Assembly: GCA_049276455.1 (NCBI GenBank)
Contig: JBASWL010000227.1
Span: 38,585-102,584, forward strand
Length of the DNA stretch: 64,000 nt
Origin: Georgfuchsia sp049276455
GTDB lineage: Bacteria; Pseudomonadota; Gammaproteobacteria; Burkholderiales; Rhodocyclaceae
Direction: 5' to 3'
The translations under genes and the position numbers were made by a program. Shown in pieces: positions 1 to 9,027 of the stretch; the first letter of the stretch is position 1; each line of letters begins with the position of its first letter. The notes below the pieces were generated by a model that saw nothing but the letters and a program-made list of their open reading frames with translations, made no database searches and was not told where the DNA came from.

Positions 1-179
1 GGGCCGAGCAACGAATACAGCGCCAGCCATACCATGGAAGCCAGACTGAACAGGCCCGTGGCGAAGGCCAGCAGCGATTTATTGAGCCGCTCCTGCGCAC
101 TGTCGCCGGGCTTGATGCCGGCGTTGCGCAGACGATCAGCGAAGGACTGCATGACGGCGGGAGGTGGGCTGCGGTTCAT
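1..179 (-). CDS. N-terminus of a membrane protein, probably adenylate/guanylate cyclase-like (partial)
   Basis: The reading frame opens with ATG at 179-177 and runs off the left edge of the window, giving 59 residues. The start is followed by a soluble stretch containing a DSAQERLNKSLL segment and then a hydrophobic segment (about residues 38-58) that would be the first membrane helix. A short charged lead, an RL.KSLL motif and then helices resembles the front of membrane-bound adenylate/guanylate cyclases, but no catalytic part is visible, so the family is a guess. A second ATG at codon 10 is possible. It lies downstream of the pilus operon in the same direction, with a 73-base gap, and may be unrelated to it. 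Confidence 0.55.
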   Translation of the reverse strand, partial: MNRSPPPAVMQSFADRLRNAGIKPGDSAQERLNKSLLAFATGLFSLASMVWLALYSLLG

Positions 180-252
180 GAAGAGCGGATATTGGTTATT
201 TGTCGATAACGCCTGCGTCAGCCGCGATCTTTTCAGGGACGGGCCGCATGGG

Positions 253-1014
253 TCAAGGCAGCGTGCCCGCTGCGATCATGCGGCTAAACAGTATATTCGA
301 GGAAAGCCAGACGACAATATCATCGAATTCGCCATTGGTTGCTCCGGTCGGTGTCGGAGTATGGCTGATGAAGACGGGATTGTTGTCAAGATTGGCTGCC
401 TCGTCACTGCCTGTGCCGCCCCAGGCGCTGTTCTTGCCAGTGGAAAAAAGGACGGCAGGTGCCTTTTCTGTAAGCTCGATTGCAGTACCGCAAGCGGTGG
501 CAGTGATTCCGGTAGCAGTCGAGCAGACGGACAGTGCTGCAGCGGACGCGATTGTGGCCATGCCTGCGGTCTTGATGCCGTTGTTCTTGGTAAAGTAGTT
601 GTCAGTCCCATCGGTATAAACGGCATATCGGATCGGCTGATTCCAGGCATCGAGCGCGAATCCATCCTGGTCAACTGGCGATAGTCCCAGAGTAGCGGCA
701 GGCAGAAATCCGTCATAGAAATTTGAGCAGTTGCCGTCGCTGGCATCACTACCCGTGGCGAAGTTCTCCTGACCATTGCTGGTCGAAGTGGCGGGGCAGG
801 GCAGCCGGCGGTTGGCAGCAGCAAAACCGAGAATGGCATCCATGGCACTGGCAAGCGTCTTCTCGGTGTCGCGCTGTGCCTGTGCTTCACGCTGCGCCGA
901 CAGCGGCATGAACAGGCCACCCAATAACAAGCCGATGATGACCAAAACGACAGCCAGTTCGGCCAACGTGAAGCCACGTGCCTGATTTGGTCCCTGCCTG
1001 ATCATGGGAGTCAT
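253..1014 (-). CDS. Type IV/type II pseudopilin, last gene of the MSHA-like operon
   Basis: A 253-residue prepilin. After a short basic leader (residues 1-13) comes the class III cleavage site G|FTLAEL, with the conserved Glu at mature position 5, then a hydrophobic helix of about 20 residues (AVVLVIIGLLLGGLFM). The globular part is rich in Ser, Thr, Ala and Asp and has paired cysteines. The leader Gly-Phe would be cut and methylated by the prepilin peptidase, which is not encoded here. The start is the ATG at 1014-1012, overlapping the stop of the preceding gene (ATGA), which indicates translational coupling. The frame extends upstream, but the coupling and the leader sequence fix this start. 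It is probably the main or a minor pilin-like subunit of this machine. Confidence 0.85.
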   Translation of the reverse strand: MTPMIRQGPNQARGFTLAELAVVLVIIGLLLGGLFMPLSAQREAQAQRDTEKTLASAMDAILGFAAANRRLPCPATSTSNGQENFATGSDASDGNCSNFYDGFLPAATLGLSPVDQDGFALDAWNQPIRYAVYTDGTDNYFTKNNGIKTAGMATIASAAALSVCSTATGITATACGTAIELTEKAPAVLFSTGKNSAWGGTGSDEAANLDNNPVFISHTPTPTGATNGEFDDIVVWLSSNILFSRMIAAGTLP

Positions 1015-3485
1015 TGAATCCCTGTCGTAATGTAGTCGCTGATGTTCACTTCCTGATCCGTAGTGCGCTGGGAACCCGTAAAGCCGATCTGTACGGTTTG
1101 CAGTGCCGGACGATAACAGATGTTGTCGGTGCCGCAAGCCTGTCCGGTGGGACAAGCGTTGTCGGCATCGCACGAACCCATGGCAACATCGTATATTGTC
1201 GCCGTGTCGGCCAGTGTGGCTGCATAGCCTGGATATAACTGTGCCATCGGGCGGGTGGTGTTTTTTATGGCGGCGATCTGGTTCGTATTGCTGTTCTCGA
1301 TCCAGACTTCTGTCTTGACACTGGTATAGCTAAGCTCTGCGGCTGCACTGTTAGCGTGCCGGGTTGGCGTGATTTCGGTACGTACGTAATAGAGGTAGCT
1401 GTCACCACTGAGGCTAGTCTGCCCGCGTAAGTCCTTGAAGGCAATGCCGGAGGAAGGATAGGGAGGATTTTGCGGTGGCGGACGGGTTGCGCCGGGCAGA
1501 CTGTCGGAAGTCGGAAATCCATGCACGTTGTCATCATAATCAACGTAGTTGGTGGTGACACCGTCGGTGGTGTTTGCGGCGTCATGCCCCCAGTAAACGA
1601 TGGCGGCGTGACTGTTGTAGCCTACTGTGCCACCACAGCCAGATGTACCGCAGGGATCGTTACGGCCAGACCGGGTTGGATCAGTATTTTCGCTGAAGCC
1701 TGAGTTGCGGCTTTGGTCGAATTCAATCCCGATTTTGGGAGCGATGATTTTCGGGGTACTGCCGTTGTCGCCAGAATAGCCGAGATGATTGCCTGCCGCG
1801 CCGCATGCGTCAAGGCTGTTTTTTGCAGCATCGGCCAGCGCAAACACGAAGCCATTGTTTCCCACGCTGGTGCCGACTTTCATGAACTGAAAGTTGAAGT
1901 AGGTGCGCAGGCCGTTGCCCAAAACTTGCGTGTCCGACAGCCAGGCGCAGCCAAACAATGCAGAGGCTGGTGGGCTGCCATAGTGGCCAGTGGAGACATT
2001 CGCCTTGCCCAGTGTCAGTGTGCGCGTGGCGGCATCATAGGCGGTCAGTTGTTGATCTGATCTTAGTTCTGGTGAGTCAATCGTCGTGATGCTGGCGCTG
2101 GCAGGGATGCAGCGGACAATGTCCTGGTTGACTGCCTGCGGTAGAACGCGGCCGAAAAGAGCGTCGCCAACGAAATCAGCGCCTGTGCCGGTAAAGCTCG
2201 ACAAATTGACATCCTCCAGATAGTTGGAGGGGGCGCTCTTCTGCGCGGTGGTGATGCGTAGTTGCGAAGTGCTGCGCTGATTTGCGAACAACAGAACTGC
2301 GGCACAACTGGAATCGGCATTGACCGTGAAATAGCCGGAGTTTGGCTTGGCGACAAAAAATATGTCCTCGTAGTGGCTGTAATAGCCAAGCGGATTCTGG
2401 TTGTCGTCGTAACAGGTGTCATCGGGAACGTGTCCAGCACTTTTGTCTGCGGGAGATAGGCCGGAGATTGCTACAGGGGTAAAAGGCACACCTGCCGCAA
2501 ACTTGTCGCGTAAACAGGACGACATACGGTCGAGCATAGTGTTGATGTCAGTACGAAAGTTGGACGATTTTCTGATCGCGCCGAAAAGCTCATTGCCCGT
2601 GAGCGCGAGGCCGATGTCATTGGCAACTTGTACGCAGTTGTTCCCGTCGCAGGAATTGGGAACATATGCGCTGCCATTGTTGAACACTGTGCCCTGAATG
2701 GAAAGTGCCTTGGGTATGTCGGGGTCGCTGGTATCTCCGCTTGCACTGTTTGTGCCTGACAGATAATTGGCTATGCCGCCAAGTGCCGTTGCAGTGGCAG
2801 GGTCGAGATAGTTTTTCGCGTCATAGTTGCCACCGCACTGGCTGACATCGTCAGTTGTGGATGTGCTGCGATCCTGGCCTGGTAGCGGTGGTCCCGGCGA
2901 GAAGATCACCGCGACCGGTCGGTCGTGAGCGCTGGTGAGAGCGCTTACCAAGGCGGACGAGCCATTGGCAACAACGATATCAAGTTGACCTAGGGTGTCC
3001 CAGTTCATTGGCTCGGATTGCTGGATGCGCTGGTGGCTACCAGACACAATGTACCAGAGGCATTCCCCGCTGCTGTCCCGCAAGGAATCAAGACCTAGTG
3101 TGCGCCATGGCAAGCGGCCAATCACGGTGGTATTGAGCGCGTTACCGGAGAAGTTGGCGGCATCGCAGCCTTCCTGCGTGCAACTTATGTTGTTATTTCG
3201 CGCTGTGCCCAGGTCCGGCAAGGGCAGATATCCATAAACCCGGTCTGGATGATCTTGCGCGGTTTGGTCTTCGCGGTATCTGAGCGCATAACCGATTAGT
3301 GCTTCTTTTGCTTGCACTATCGCTGTCTGAGTTCCTTGCATGCGAGACCATTTCAACCCGACCATGCTGACCTGACTGACGACGCCGAACAATATGCCCA
3401 TCGTCAGCAGTATCAGCATGATGAGGAGAGCGTAACCGTGCTGTCGGGAGTGGCCCGGTGTATGCGGCGAGGAATGTCGCCTCAT
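1011..3485 (-). CDS. Large prepilin-like protein with a concanavalin-like lectin domain
   Basis: An 824-residue protein. It begins with a basic leader, then HG|YALLIMLILLTMGILF, a PilX/GspK-like prepilin helix that lacks the Glu5 of major pilins. The rest is a long extracellular part with many cysteines. Residues about 500-735 look like an L-type lectin/concanavalin fold: a motif reading NNGFVFALAD, then GIEFDQS..., and HAAIVYWG further on. The C-terminus contains a Cys-rich segment (CDADNACPTGQACGTDNIC). The position resembles that of the large MshQ/PilY-like tip or minor pilin components in MSHA clusters. It overlaps the pseudopilin gene by four bases. A carbohydrate-binding pilus adhesin is an inference from fold and position; no homology search was possible. 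Confidence 0.8.
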   Translation of the reverse strand: MRRHSSPHTPGHSRQHGYALLIMLILLTMGILFGVVSQVSMVGLKWSRMQGTQTAIVQAKEALIGYALRYREDQTAQDHPDRVYGYLPLPDLGTARNNNISCTQEGCDAANFSGNALNTTVIGRLPWRTLGLDSLRDSSGECLWYIVSGSHQRIQQSEPMNWDTLGQLDIVVANGSSALVSALTSAHDRPVAVIFSPGPPLPGQDRSTSTTDDVSQCGGNYDAKNYLDPATATALGGIANYLSGTNSASGDTSDPDIPKALSIQGTVFNNGSAYVPNSCDGNNCVQVANDIGLALTGNELFGAIRKSSNFRTDINTMLDRMSSCLRDKFAAGVPFTPVAISGLSPADKSAGHVPDDTCYDDNQNPLGYYSHYEDIFFVAKPNSGYFTVNADSSCAAVLLFANQRSTSQLRITTAQKSAPSNYLEDVNLSSFTGTGADFVGDALFGRVLPQAVNQDIVRCIPASASITTIDSPELRSDQQLTAYDAATRTLTLGKANVSTGHYGSPPASALFGCAWLSDTQVLGNGLRTYFNFQFMKVGTSVGNNGFVFALADAAKNSLDACGAAGNHLGYSGDNGSTPKIIAPKIGIEFDQSRNSGFSENTDPTRSGRNDPCGTSGCGGTVGYNSHAAIVYWGHDAANTTDGVTTNYVDYDDNVHGFPTSDSLPGATRPPPQNPPYPSSGIAFKDLRGQTSLSGDSYLYYVRTEITPTRHANSAAAELSYTSVKTEVWIENSNTNQIAAIKNTTRPMAQLYPGYAATLADTATIYDVAMGSCDADNACPTGQACGTDNICYRPALQTVQIGFTGSQRTTDQEVNISDYITTGIQ

Positions 3486-3496
3486 TGATGAGTTCC

Positions 3497-3934
3497 TCAG
3501 TTTGACTGTGGAGGGGGATTGACCTCCAGCCTACCACCGTCCAGCCCGTCGGTGATTACCTGCGTGGCACGGTTGATTTTCTGTCCCACGCGCAGTTCGG
3601 CCTGTTCATTGTCTTCAGCCGACAGTTCGGCTTGTCCTGGGGCGTTGGGTTCTATGCGCGTTTTGACGCCAAGACTATTGTTGTTGTCATTTTGCGTCTG
3701 ACCGTTGATCCAGACGGTTTTCTTGCCGCTACTGCGCAAGATTACGCCATCCAGTTGAAGGGTTGTGCCTTCCAGGGTTTTTTGTTCCTGCAGGTTGAGT
3801 TGCCGCTGTCGTTCAAGCAAGGCACGGCGTTCGGGTGTCAAAAACAAACGTCCGAGTTTTTCTTCCGCATGAACCTGCGGCACAAGTACTGCCAGCATGA
3901 TCAGAACAAGAATGGCACGGCAGGGATATTTCAT
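3497..3934 (-). CDS. MshK-like periplasmic pilus assembly protein
   Basis: A 145-residue protein with a clear signal peptide (about residues 1-23, ending VHA|EE). A segment LGRLFLTPERRALLERQR follows, a motif often seen in small proteins of MSHA-type operons. The middle (QLDGVILRSSGKKTVWINGQ) resembles the short beta domain of GspC/PilP/MshK, which bridges inner-membrane assembly proteins and the secretin. The start ATG overlaps the stop of the upstream gene (ATGA). The name rests on size, operon position and this domain, so the MshK label is moderately supported. Confidence 0.75.
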   Translation of the reverse strand: MKYPCRAILVLIMLAVLVPQVHAEEKLGRLFLTPERRALLERQRQLNLQEQKTLEGTTLQLDGVILRSSGKKTVWINGQTQNDNNNSLGVKTRIEPNAPGQAELSAEDNEQAELRVGQKINRATQVITDGLDGGRLEVNPPPQSN

Positions 3935-4539
3935 AATTTCTCCCGCACGGTGATCCAGTCGATATCACATTCCGCATGCAACTGAGGCGCCGGACCCGAG
4001 CTGGATGGCGTTGCGCTTGTTCGCTCGATGTCGCAGTGGTTGACCCGGATGTACCCTTCGATACTGTTGCGCAGATCGGACAGCAGTCCGAGCAGGTCGT
4101 CTTCATGCAAAAGGGACATTTGCAGCTTCATCGGGCTGGCCATGATGTCGAAGGCATTGCCACTCGATTTGACGACATCTGCGTCGATGGGTTTCTGGGG
4201 TCCCAGCTCGTAATTCAGGTTGATTAGTTTGCGCGCTTCCTTGATCGTGCGAATTTTCTCGATCCAGTCGAGGCGATGTTCCTGGCCGATGATGCCTTGT
4301 GACTGCAGGGTTTGATAAGTTGTGATTTTATCCCGCAGGACTTCGGCTTCTTCATTGACACGTGCGAGTTTGCCATGCGCTGCATTTTTCGCCCCCAGTG
4401 CCCGCAGCTGAAGCTTGGTGGCGTCGTCGAATGTCTTTTCCGAATAAAAGGCGATGGCTATGCCGACAGCCGTGAGCAGCACTAAAAGCACGATGCTCAA
4501 TTGCAGCTTTTGCCAGTCCTTCTTGGTCAGAGTAATCAC
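3931..4539 (-). CDS. PilO/MshJ-like inner membrane pilus assembly protein
   Basis: A 202-residue bitopic protein. A single membrane helix (about residues 12-32, IVLLVLLTAVGIAIAFYS) is followed by a coiled-coil stretch and a small periplasmic domain, the architecture of PilO, GspM and MshJ. The GTG start at 4539-4537 lies one base after the stop of the GspL/MshI-like gene; a longer frame to 4641 would need a 100-base overlap and lacks family-like sequence, so GTG is preferred. It would pair with the GspL-like protein to form the inner-membrane alignment complex. Its end overlaps the MshK-like gene by four bases. Confidence 0.75.
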   Translation of the reverse strand: MITLTKKDWQKLQLSIVLLVLLTAVGIAIAFYSEKTFDDATKLQLRALGAKNAAHGKLARVNEEAEVLRDKITTYQTLQSQGIIGQEHRLDWIEKIRTIKEARKLINLNYELGPQKPIDADVVKSSGNAFDIMASPMKLQMSLLHEDDLLGLLSDLRNSIEGYIRVNHCDIERTSATPSSSGPAPQLHAECDIDWITVREKL

Positions 4540-4540
4540 A

Positions 4541-6085
4541 TCAAATGCCCTGTATGAGCCGCAAGGAAAGCTTTGGTGCCTCAATATGGCCAGGTGCGGC
4601 GGAGTCCGTGCTCTTGATTGTTTTGCCGGATTCGACATCAAAGGGTAGTTGCATTAATTGCACCCCGAGCGATTTTTCCTTGCCCAGTTCATCGATAAAG
4701 CGATTGATCAGTGAAAGCATGGCTTGATGATCATCGACCATGGAGATCGGCAATCTGGCGTTTATTTCGGTAACGACGTAGTAGTTTCCAGAGATATTCA
4801 ATGGTGGTTGTTTAACGATGCTGGATGCCTGCACCGTTGCTGTCGGGCGGCTGGCCGATAGTTGCCATGTAATGTGTTGCAGCTCAATGCCGGGAGTGGC
4901 ATCCAGCGCCCGGCTCAGCGGAAGAAGGGTGGTCTCAATTTGGGGTGAGCGTTTGGCCAGATCCTCGAAACGGGTTACCAGTGTGCGCATGTCCTCGGTG
5001 CTGATTGGCAGCGGGGGCAGCGACTTCAGTGCTTCGTTGTATTGGCGTTCATCTGCCTGCGTTTGCGCCATTATCCGCAATGTATTTTCCCGCAGGGAGT
5101 TGGCACTTAAATACTGCTTTGCCGCGAAAAGCAGACAGGAGGTAAAAATGATTACCGCAGCAGCAGTCAGTCCGGACTGCAACTGCCAGAGTTTGAAAAA
5201 ATGCCGTTCGGCAGGGGGAGCAAATTGTTGGGCTGGCGGCTTGTGCACCAGCTGATGCAGGAGCAGCAATTCGCAATGAGAATCTTGTGGCGGAGTCTTC
5301 AGCCCAGATTTTTTGGCCTCGGTCAGCAGGTCGATGTAATCGAAAGCAATTTCTGCGGAAGGTTTGCAGTGGGCGCCAAGGATACTGAACTGATCGGGAT
5401 GGGCCAGTATCAATGTCTGTAGTGTCGTTTTGCGGTCAATCAGGCGCTGTCCCGCCAGATACTGGTAAATTTTTCCCGATTCCACGGCACAGGTGACGGC
5501 AACCTCTTCCGCTGTGCCATTAGTCAGTGCCGTCAGGCGAGAAAAGTACAGTTTGCCGTCGTTGATGAAGGTTTGTCTGATGCCACCATGCGTGAGCCAG
5601 AGGACGAGTCGTGGCCCGGACAATTTAGGGCCGCAAAACAGGGTCGCGAGAATCAGTGGAACCGAGTAAATGCCTGCGAGCCGGGCCTTTGCTGCACGCA
5701 TGATGTCAAGCCATGGCTCCAGATGGCGTGGCTGGGTAAGTGCAGTAAACAGGATTTTCTCGTCGCGTCTGCCGACTTTTCCGCGTCCCAGTGATGTCGC
5801 CAGCGCAAAGGGAGTGCCGTAAAAATATTGTCCGAGTCTGCGTTCTATCAGGGCTTTGCGGTCCCCTCCGCTGACGAAGGGTATGTCTTCTATCTGGAAA
5901 CCCTCTTCCGGAATATCCACCATGAAAGAAAAAACGGATCCATCATGACTGGTGAGATATTCCGCAAAGGCTTCGTAGCTGGCAGAATCGGCTGCAAATT
6001 TATGCTCGGCATGCAGATGGCCCCCGTGCCAGTGCCAGGCTGTCAGTCTGTCGGTTTCAAGCAGGAGCAGGCGTCGTTGCGGCAT
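4541..6085 (-). CDS. GspL/PilM-PilN-like (MshI-like) pilus assembly protein
   Basis: A 514-residue protein. About 300 residues of cytoplasmic domain with the look of the actin-like fold of GspL/PilM come first, then one membrane helix (about residues 308-328, LTAAAVIIFTSCLLFAAKQYL), a coiled coil and a ferredoxin-like periplasmic tail. It combines what PilM and PilN do as separate proteins, as in MSHA systems. It starts with ATG at 6085, sharing a base with the stop of mshG, and is followed at once by the PilO-like gene. Probable role: inner-membrane platform linking the ATPase to the secretin. Confidence 0.75.
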   Translation of the reverse strand: MPQRRLLLLETDRLTAWHWHGGHLHAEHKFAADSASYEAFAEYLTSHDGSVFSFMVDIPEEGFQIEDIPFVSGGDRKALIERRLGQYFYGTPFALATSLGRGKVGRRDEKILFTALTQPRHLEPWLDIMRAAKARLAGIYSVPLILATLFCGPKLSGPRLVLWLTHGGIRQTFINDGKLYFSRLTALTNGTAEEVAVTCAVESGKIYQYLAGQRLIDRKTTLQTLILAHPDQFSILGAHCKPSAEIAFDYIDLLTEAKKSGLKTPPQDSHCELLLLHQLVHKPPAQQFAPPAERHFFKLWQLQSGLTAAAVIIFTSCLLFAAKQYLSANSLRENTLRIMAQTQADERQYNEALKSLPPLPISTEDMRTLVTRFEDLAKRSPQIETTLLPLSRALDATPGIELQHITWQLSASRPTATVQASSIVKQPPLNISGNYYVVTEINARLPISMVDDHQAMLSLINRFIDELGKEKSLGVQLMQLPFDVESGKTIKSTDSAAPGHIEAPKLSLRLIQGI

Positions 6086-7287
6086 TAGATCTTGAGTTTC
6101 GAAATCGTGTCATAAATCGGGCCGAGTACGGATAGCATAACCCAACCCAGAATGATGCCGACCGTGACTGTCATGGCAGGCTCAATCATCGCTTGTACCC
6201 GCTCGATGGATTCCTTGACATCGCGATTATAGAAATAGCTGACATTCATCAGTGCTGCATCAAGTCCACCGGTATTCTCGCCGACGCGCAGCATGCGGAT
6301 TACCAGTGGTGGAAACAAACCGACACTCTGAAAGGCTGCAGTTACATTCTTGCCGTCAGAAATGAGTTGTCCGACGTCTTCCAGCGCTTCCCTCATGACG
6401 ACATTGCCAACTACTTTTTCGGTCGCCTTGATTGAATCGAGGATGGAAATGCCGGAGCCGTACATCATGGCAAAGATGCCGGCGAAGCGCGACAGGATGA
6501 TTTTGCGCAGGATGTCACCGATCATTGGTATCTTCAGTTTGAAGCCATCAAATTTCCGGCGGGCTTTTGGACTGGTGTGGATGGCAATGTTGATTGCGAA
6601 GGCGGCAAGGATGGGGATGCCGATGATCAGGTACCAGTAGTTCACAAAGATTTCCGATGTGCCGATCAGAATCTTGGTCTGCATGGGCAACTGCTGCCCC
6701 ATGTTCTTGATGAAGCTGACCATTTTTGGCACCAGGTAGATCATCATGAAAAACAGGACGCCGATAACCACGATGCCCATGAAGGCCGGGTACATGATGA
6801 GTTTTTTGGTATGTGCTGCCAGTTCATCCTGCCACTTGAGTGATTCGGTGAGGCTCTTGAGCACGTCCGGCAGATTGCCGGAGTCTTCGCCTGCCTTGAT
6901 GAGGCTGATGAACACTTCGTCAAACATGGAGGGATGTTCCACCATGGCCTGGGAGACTGTCTTGCCGCCGCCGATGCTTTCGATCATGCTGGCGATGACC
7001 TCGCGCAAGCGGGGATTTTCCATGCTGTCACGCAAGTCGGCCAGTCCTTCGATGATGGGTACGCCGGCGCGAGTGAGTTGCTCCATGTAAAAACAGAAGT
7101 TGATCAGTTCGCTGCGGGCGATTCTGGCATTGGCAAAGCCGCGTCCCTGCTTGATCGGATTGCCATTGATGAAATCCAGATCCATGCGTTTCAGACGCAT
7201 TTCCAGATCGATCACGTTGATGGCATCGAGTCGCCCCAATACCGTGCGTCCGGCCGCCGTCATCGCTTTGTAGTTGTACATCGCCAT
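6085..7287 (-). CDS. mshG: MshG/GspF/PilC-family pilus assembly platform protein
   Basis: A 400-residue integral membrane protein of the GspF/PilC family. It has two repeated GspF domains (about residues 65-190 and 270-390). The membrane helices sit near 170-190, 217-237 and 375-393. The family-typical phrases EQLTRAGVPIIEGLADL and FAMMYGSGISILDSI are visible, and the length is normal for the family. It acts as the inner-membrane base on which pilin subunits are extruded, driven by the ATPase encoded six bases upstream. The start is ATG at 7287. Confidence 0.9.
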   Translation of the reverse strand: MAMYNYKAMTAAGRTVLGRLDAINVIDLEMRLKRMDLDFINGNPIKQGRGFANARIARSELINFCFYMEQLTRAGVPIIEGLADLRDSMENPRLREVIASMIESIGGGKTVSQAMVEHPSMFDEVFISLIKAGEDSGNLPDVLKSLTESLKWQDELAAHTKKLIMYPAFMGIVVIGVLFFMMIYLVPKMVSFIKNMGQQLPMQTKILIGTSEIFVNYWYLIIGIPILAAFAINIAIHTSPKARRKFDGFKLKIPMIGDILRKIILSRFAGIFAMMYGSGISILDSIKATEKVVGNVVMREALEDVGQLISDGKNVTAAFQSVGLFPPLVIRMLRVGENTGGLDAALMNVSYFYNRDVKESIERVQAMIEPAMTVTVGIILGWVMLSVLGPIYDTISKLKI

Positions 7288-7293
7288 GGTCGT

Positions 7294-8997
7294 TTATATC
7301 CGCTGCGTAAGGTCGATGACGCGGGCGAGTTCTTCGAGCGATGTGGAACCATCAAGGACACGCTGCAGGCCGTTCTCGGCCAGTGGACGGAAGCCTTTTT
7401 CGATAGCTGCGCCGCGAATCTCGCGCGTGGATGCGCGATGAGCGATCAATTCGTCGAGATCGGCATCCATGCGCAGCAGTTCCATGATGGCAATGCGTCC
7501 GCGATAGCCTTGAAAGTTGCAGCGCTCGCAGCCGACGGCCCGGTAAAGTACGGCATGCGCATCGTTGCGCCGGGCCATTCCAAGCAGGTGGATTTCATGG
7601 GGTTCAGCGGCGTAGCTGCGGCGGCAATGCACACACAACTGCCTCACCAGACGCTGGGCAGCGACGCCAATGATGTTGCCAGCCATGATGTCCGGCAATA
7701 CGCCGATGTCAAGCAGACGAGGAATGGCGCCAATTGCGGAATTGGTATGTAGCGTGGAATACACTTGGTGGCCAGTCATGGCGGCACGAAAGGCCATTTC
7801 CGCCGTGTCGGCATCGCGAATTTCGCCAACCAGAATCACGTCCGGATCCTGCCGCATCATGGAACGGATGCCGTTGGCGAAGTCGAGCTTGGCTGCTTCC
7901 GCTACCGATGTCTGACGAATCATTGCCATCGGGTACTCCACCGGATCTTCGAGGGTCATGATATTGATCCCCTCTTGGTTGATGTGATTCAGCATCGAAT
8001 ACAACGTGGTGGTCTTGCCGCTGCCGGTGGGGCCGGTGACGATGATGATGCCTTCCGGCCGCGCGATCATCAGCTTGAGCTGGTCGAGTTGATTCTCGTC
8101 GAGGCCGACGCCATCAAGTGGGACGATGCTTCTTTGCCGGTCGAGAATCCTGAGCACGATGTTTTCACCGTGAATCGTCGGCTGCACGGAGACGCGGAAG
8201 TCGATTTGGCGACCGTTGATGTTAAGCGTAATGCGGCCATCCTGTGGGGCGCGGGTTTCGGCGATGTTCATGCCGGCGATTACCTTGAGCCTTACCGCCA
8301 TGGCGGCCCAGTACGATTTGTGCAGGGCGCGGATCTGGCGCAGCAGGCCGTCGATGCGATACCGAATGCGCAGAAAGCTCGATTCCGGTTCGAAATGGAT
8401 ATCTGATGCCTCGTGCTTTACCGCGTCGGTCAGCAGGGCATCGACCAGACGCACCACCGGCTGGCTGTATTCGTCAAGCGACGCTGACAGGGAGCGATAG
8501 TCGATTTCGCCAGTTTCGATTTCGTTGAGAATGCCGTCAATTGACAGTTCGTGACCATAGTACTGGTCGATGGCATGGGAGATTTCTGATTCACCAGCCA
8601 GCAAGAGTTCCACGATCAGATCGTGCGGAACCAATGACCGCAGTTTGTCGATGGCGACGATATCGTTCAAGTCGGCGGTGGCGATGGTAAGACGATGCTT
8701 TTCGGGTGCGTAATCAAGCGGCAGGATGTTGTGTCGCTTGGCCAGATCGCGTGGCACCAGTGCTATGGCGGCCGCATCGATAATCGCATTCGAAAGATCA
8801 ATCGACTTCTGGCCGAGAGACTTGCTCAACGCATCGAGCAAGGTGGCTTCGGAAAGAAACCCGAGTGAGACCAGCTGTTTCCCCAGTGGGAGTTTCGACT
8901 TGGCTTGTTCCTGCAACGCAATGCGCAACTGGTCTTCGGTGACCACGCCCAGCGCAATCAGGGTTTGTCCGATGAGATTTTTGCCAGGCGAATTCAT
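7294..8997 (-). CDS. mshE: GspE/PilB-family assembly ATPase (MshE-like)
   Basis: A 567-residue cytoplasmic ATPase. The N-terminal MshEN domain (about residues 10-150) is a known c-di-GMP-binding module in MshE. The T2SSE ATPase core has Walker A GPTGSGKTTT near residue 322, an Asp box, Walker B DPDVILVGEIRD near 386 and a His box. The zinc-binding cysteine pairs CVHC and CERC (about 457 and 490) are present. It would power pilus assembly through MshG, which it directly precedes. The presence of c-di-GMP enzymes elsewhere in the window makes regulation through MshEN plausible, but this is an inference. Confidence 0.92.
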   Translation of the reverse strand: MNSPGKNLIGQTLIALGVVTEDQLRIALQEQAKSKLPLGKQLVSLGFLSEATLLDALSKSLGQKSIDLSNAIIDAAAIALVPRDLAKRHNILPLDYAPEKHRLTIATADLNDIVAIDKLRSLVPHDLIVELLLAGESEISHAIDQYYGHELSIDGILNEIETGEIDYRSLSASLDEYSQPVVRLVDALLTDAVKHEASDIHFEPESSFLRIRYRIDGLLRQIRALHKSYWAAMAVRLKVIAGMNIAETRAPQDGRITLNINGRQIDFRVSVQPTIHGENIVLRILDRQRSIVPLDGVGLDENQLDQLKLMIARPEGIIIVTGPTGSGKTTTLYSMLNHINQEGINIMTLEDPVEYPMAMIRQTSVAEAAKLDFANGIRSMMRQDPDVILVGEIRDADTAEMAFRAAMTGHQVYSTLHTNSAIGAIPRLLDIGVLPDIMAGNIIGVAAQRLVRQLCVHCRRSYAAEPHEIHLLGMARRNDAHAVLYRAVGCERCNFQGYRGRIAIMELLRMDADLDELIAHRASTREIRGAAIEKGFRPLAENGLQRVLDGSTSLEELARVIDLTQRI

Positions 8998-9027
8998 AAG
9001 CTGAATTTCAGGTGATGCCCGATGGTT

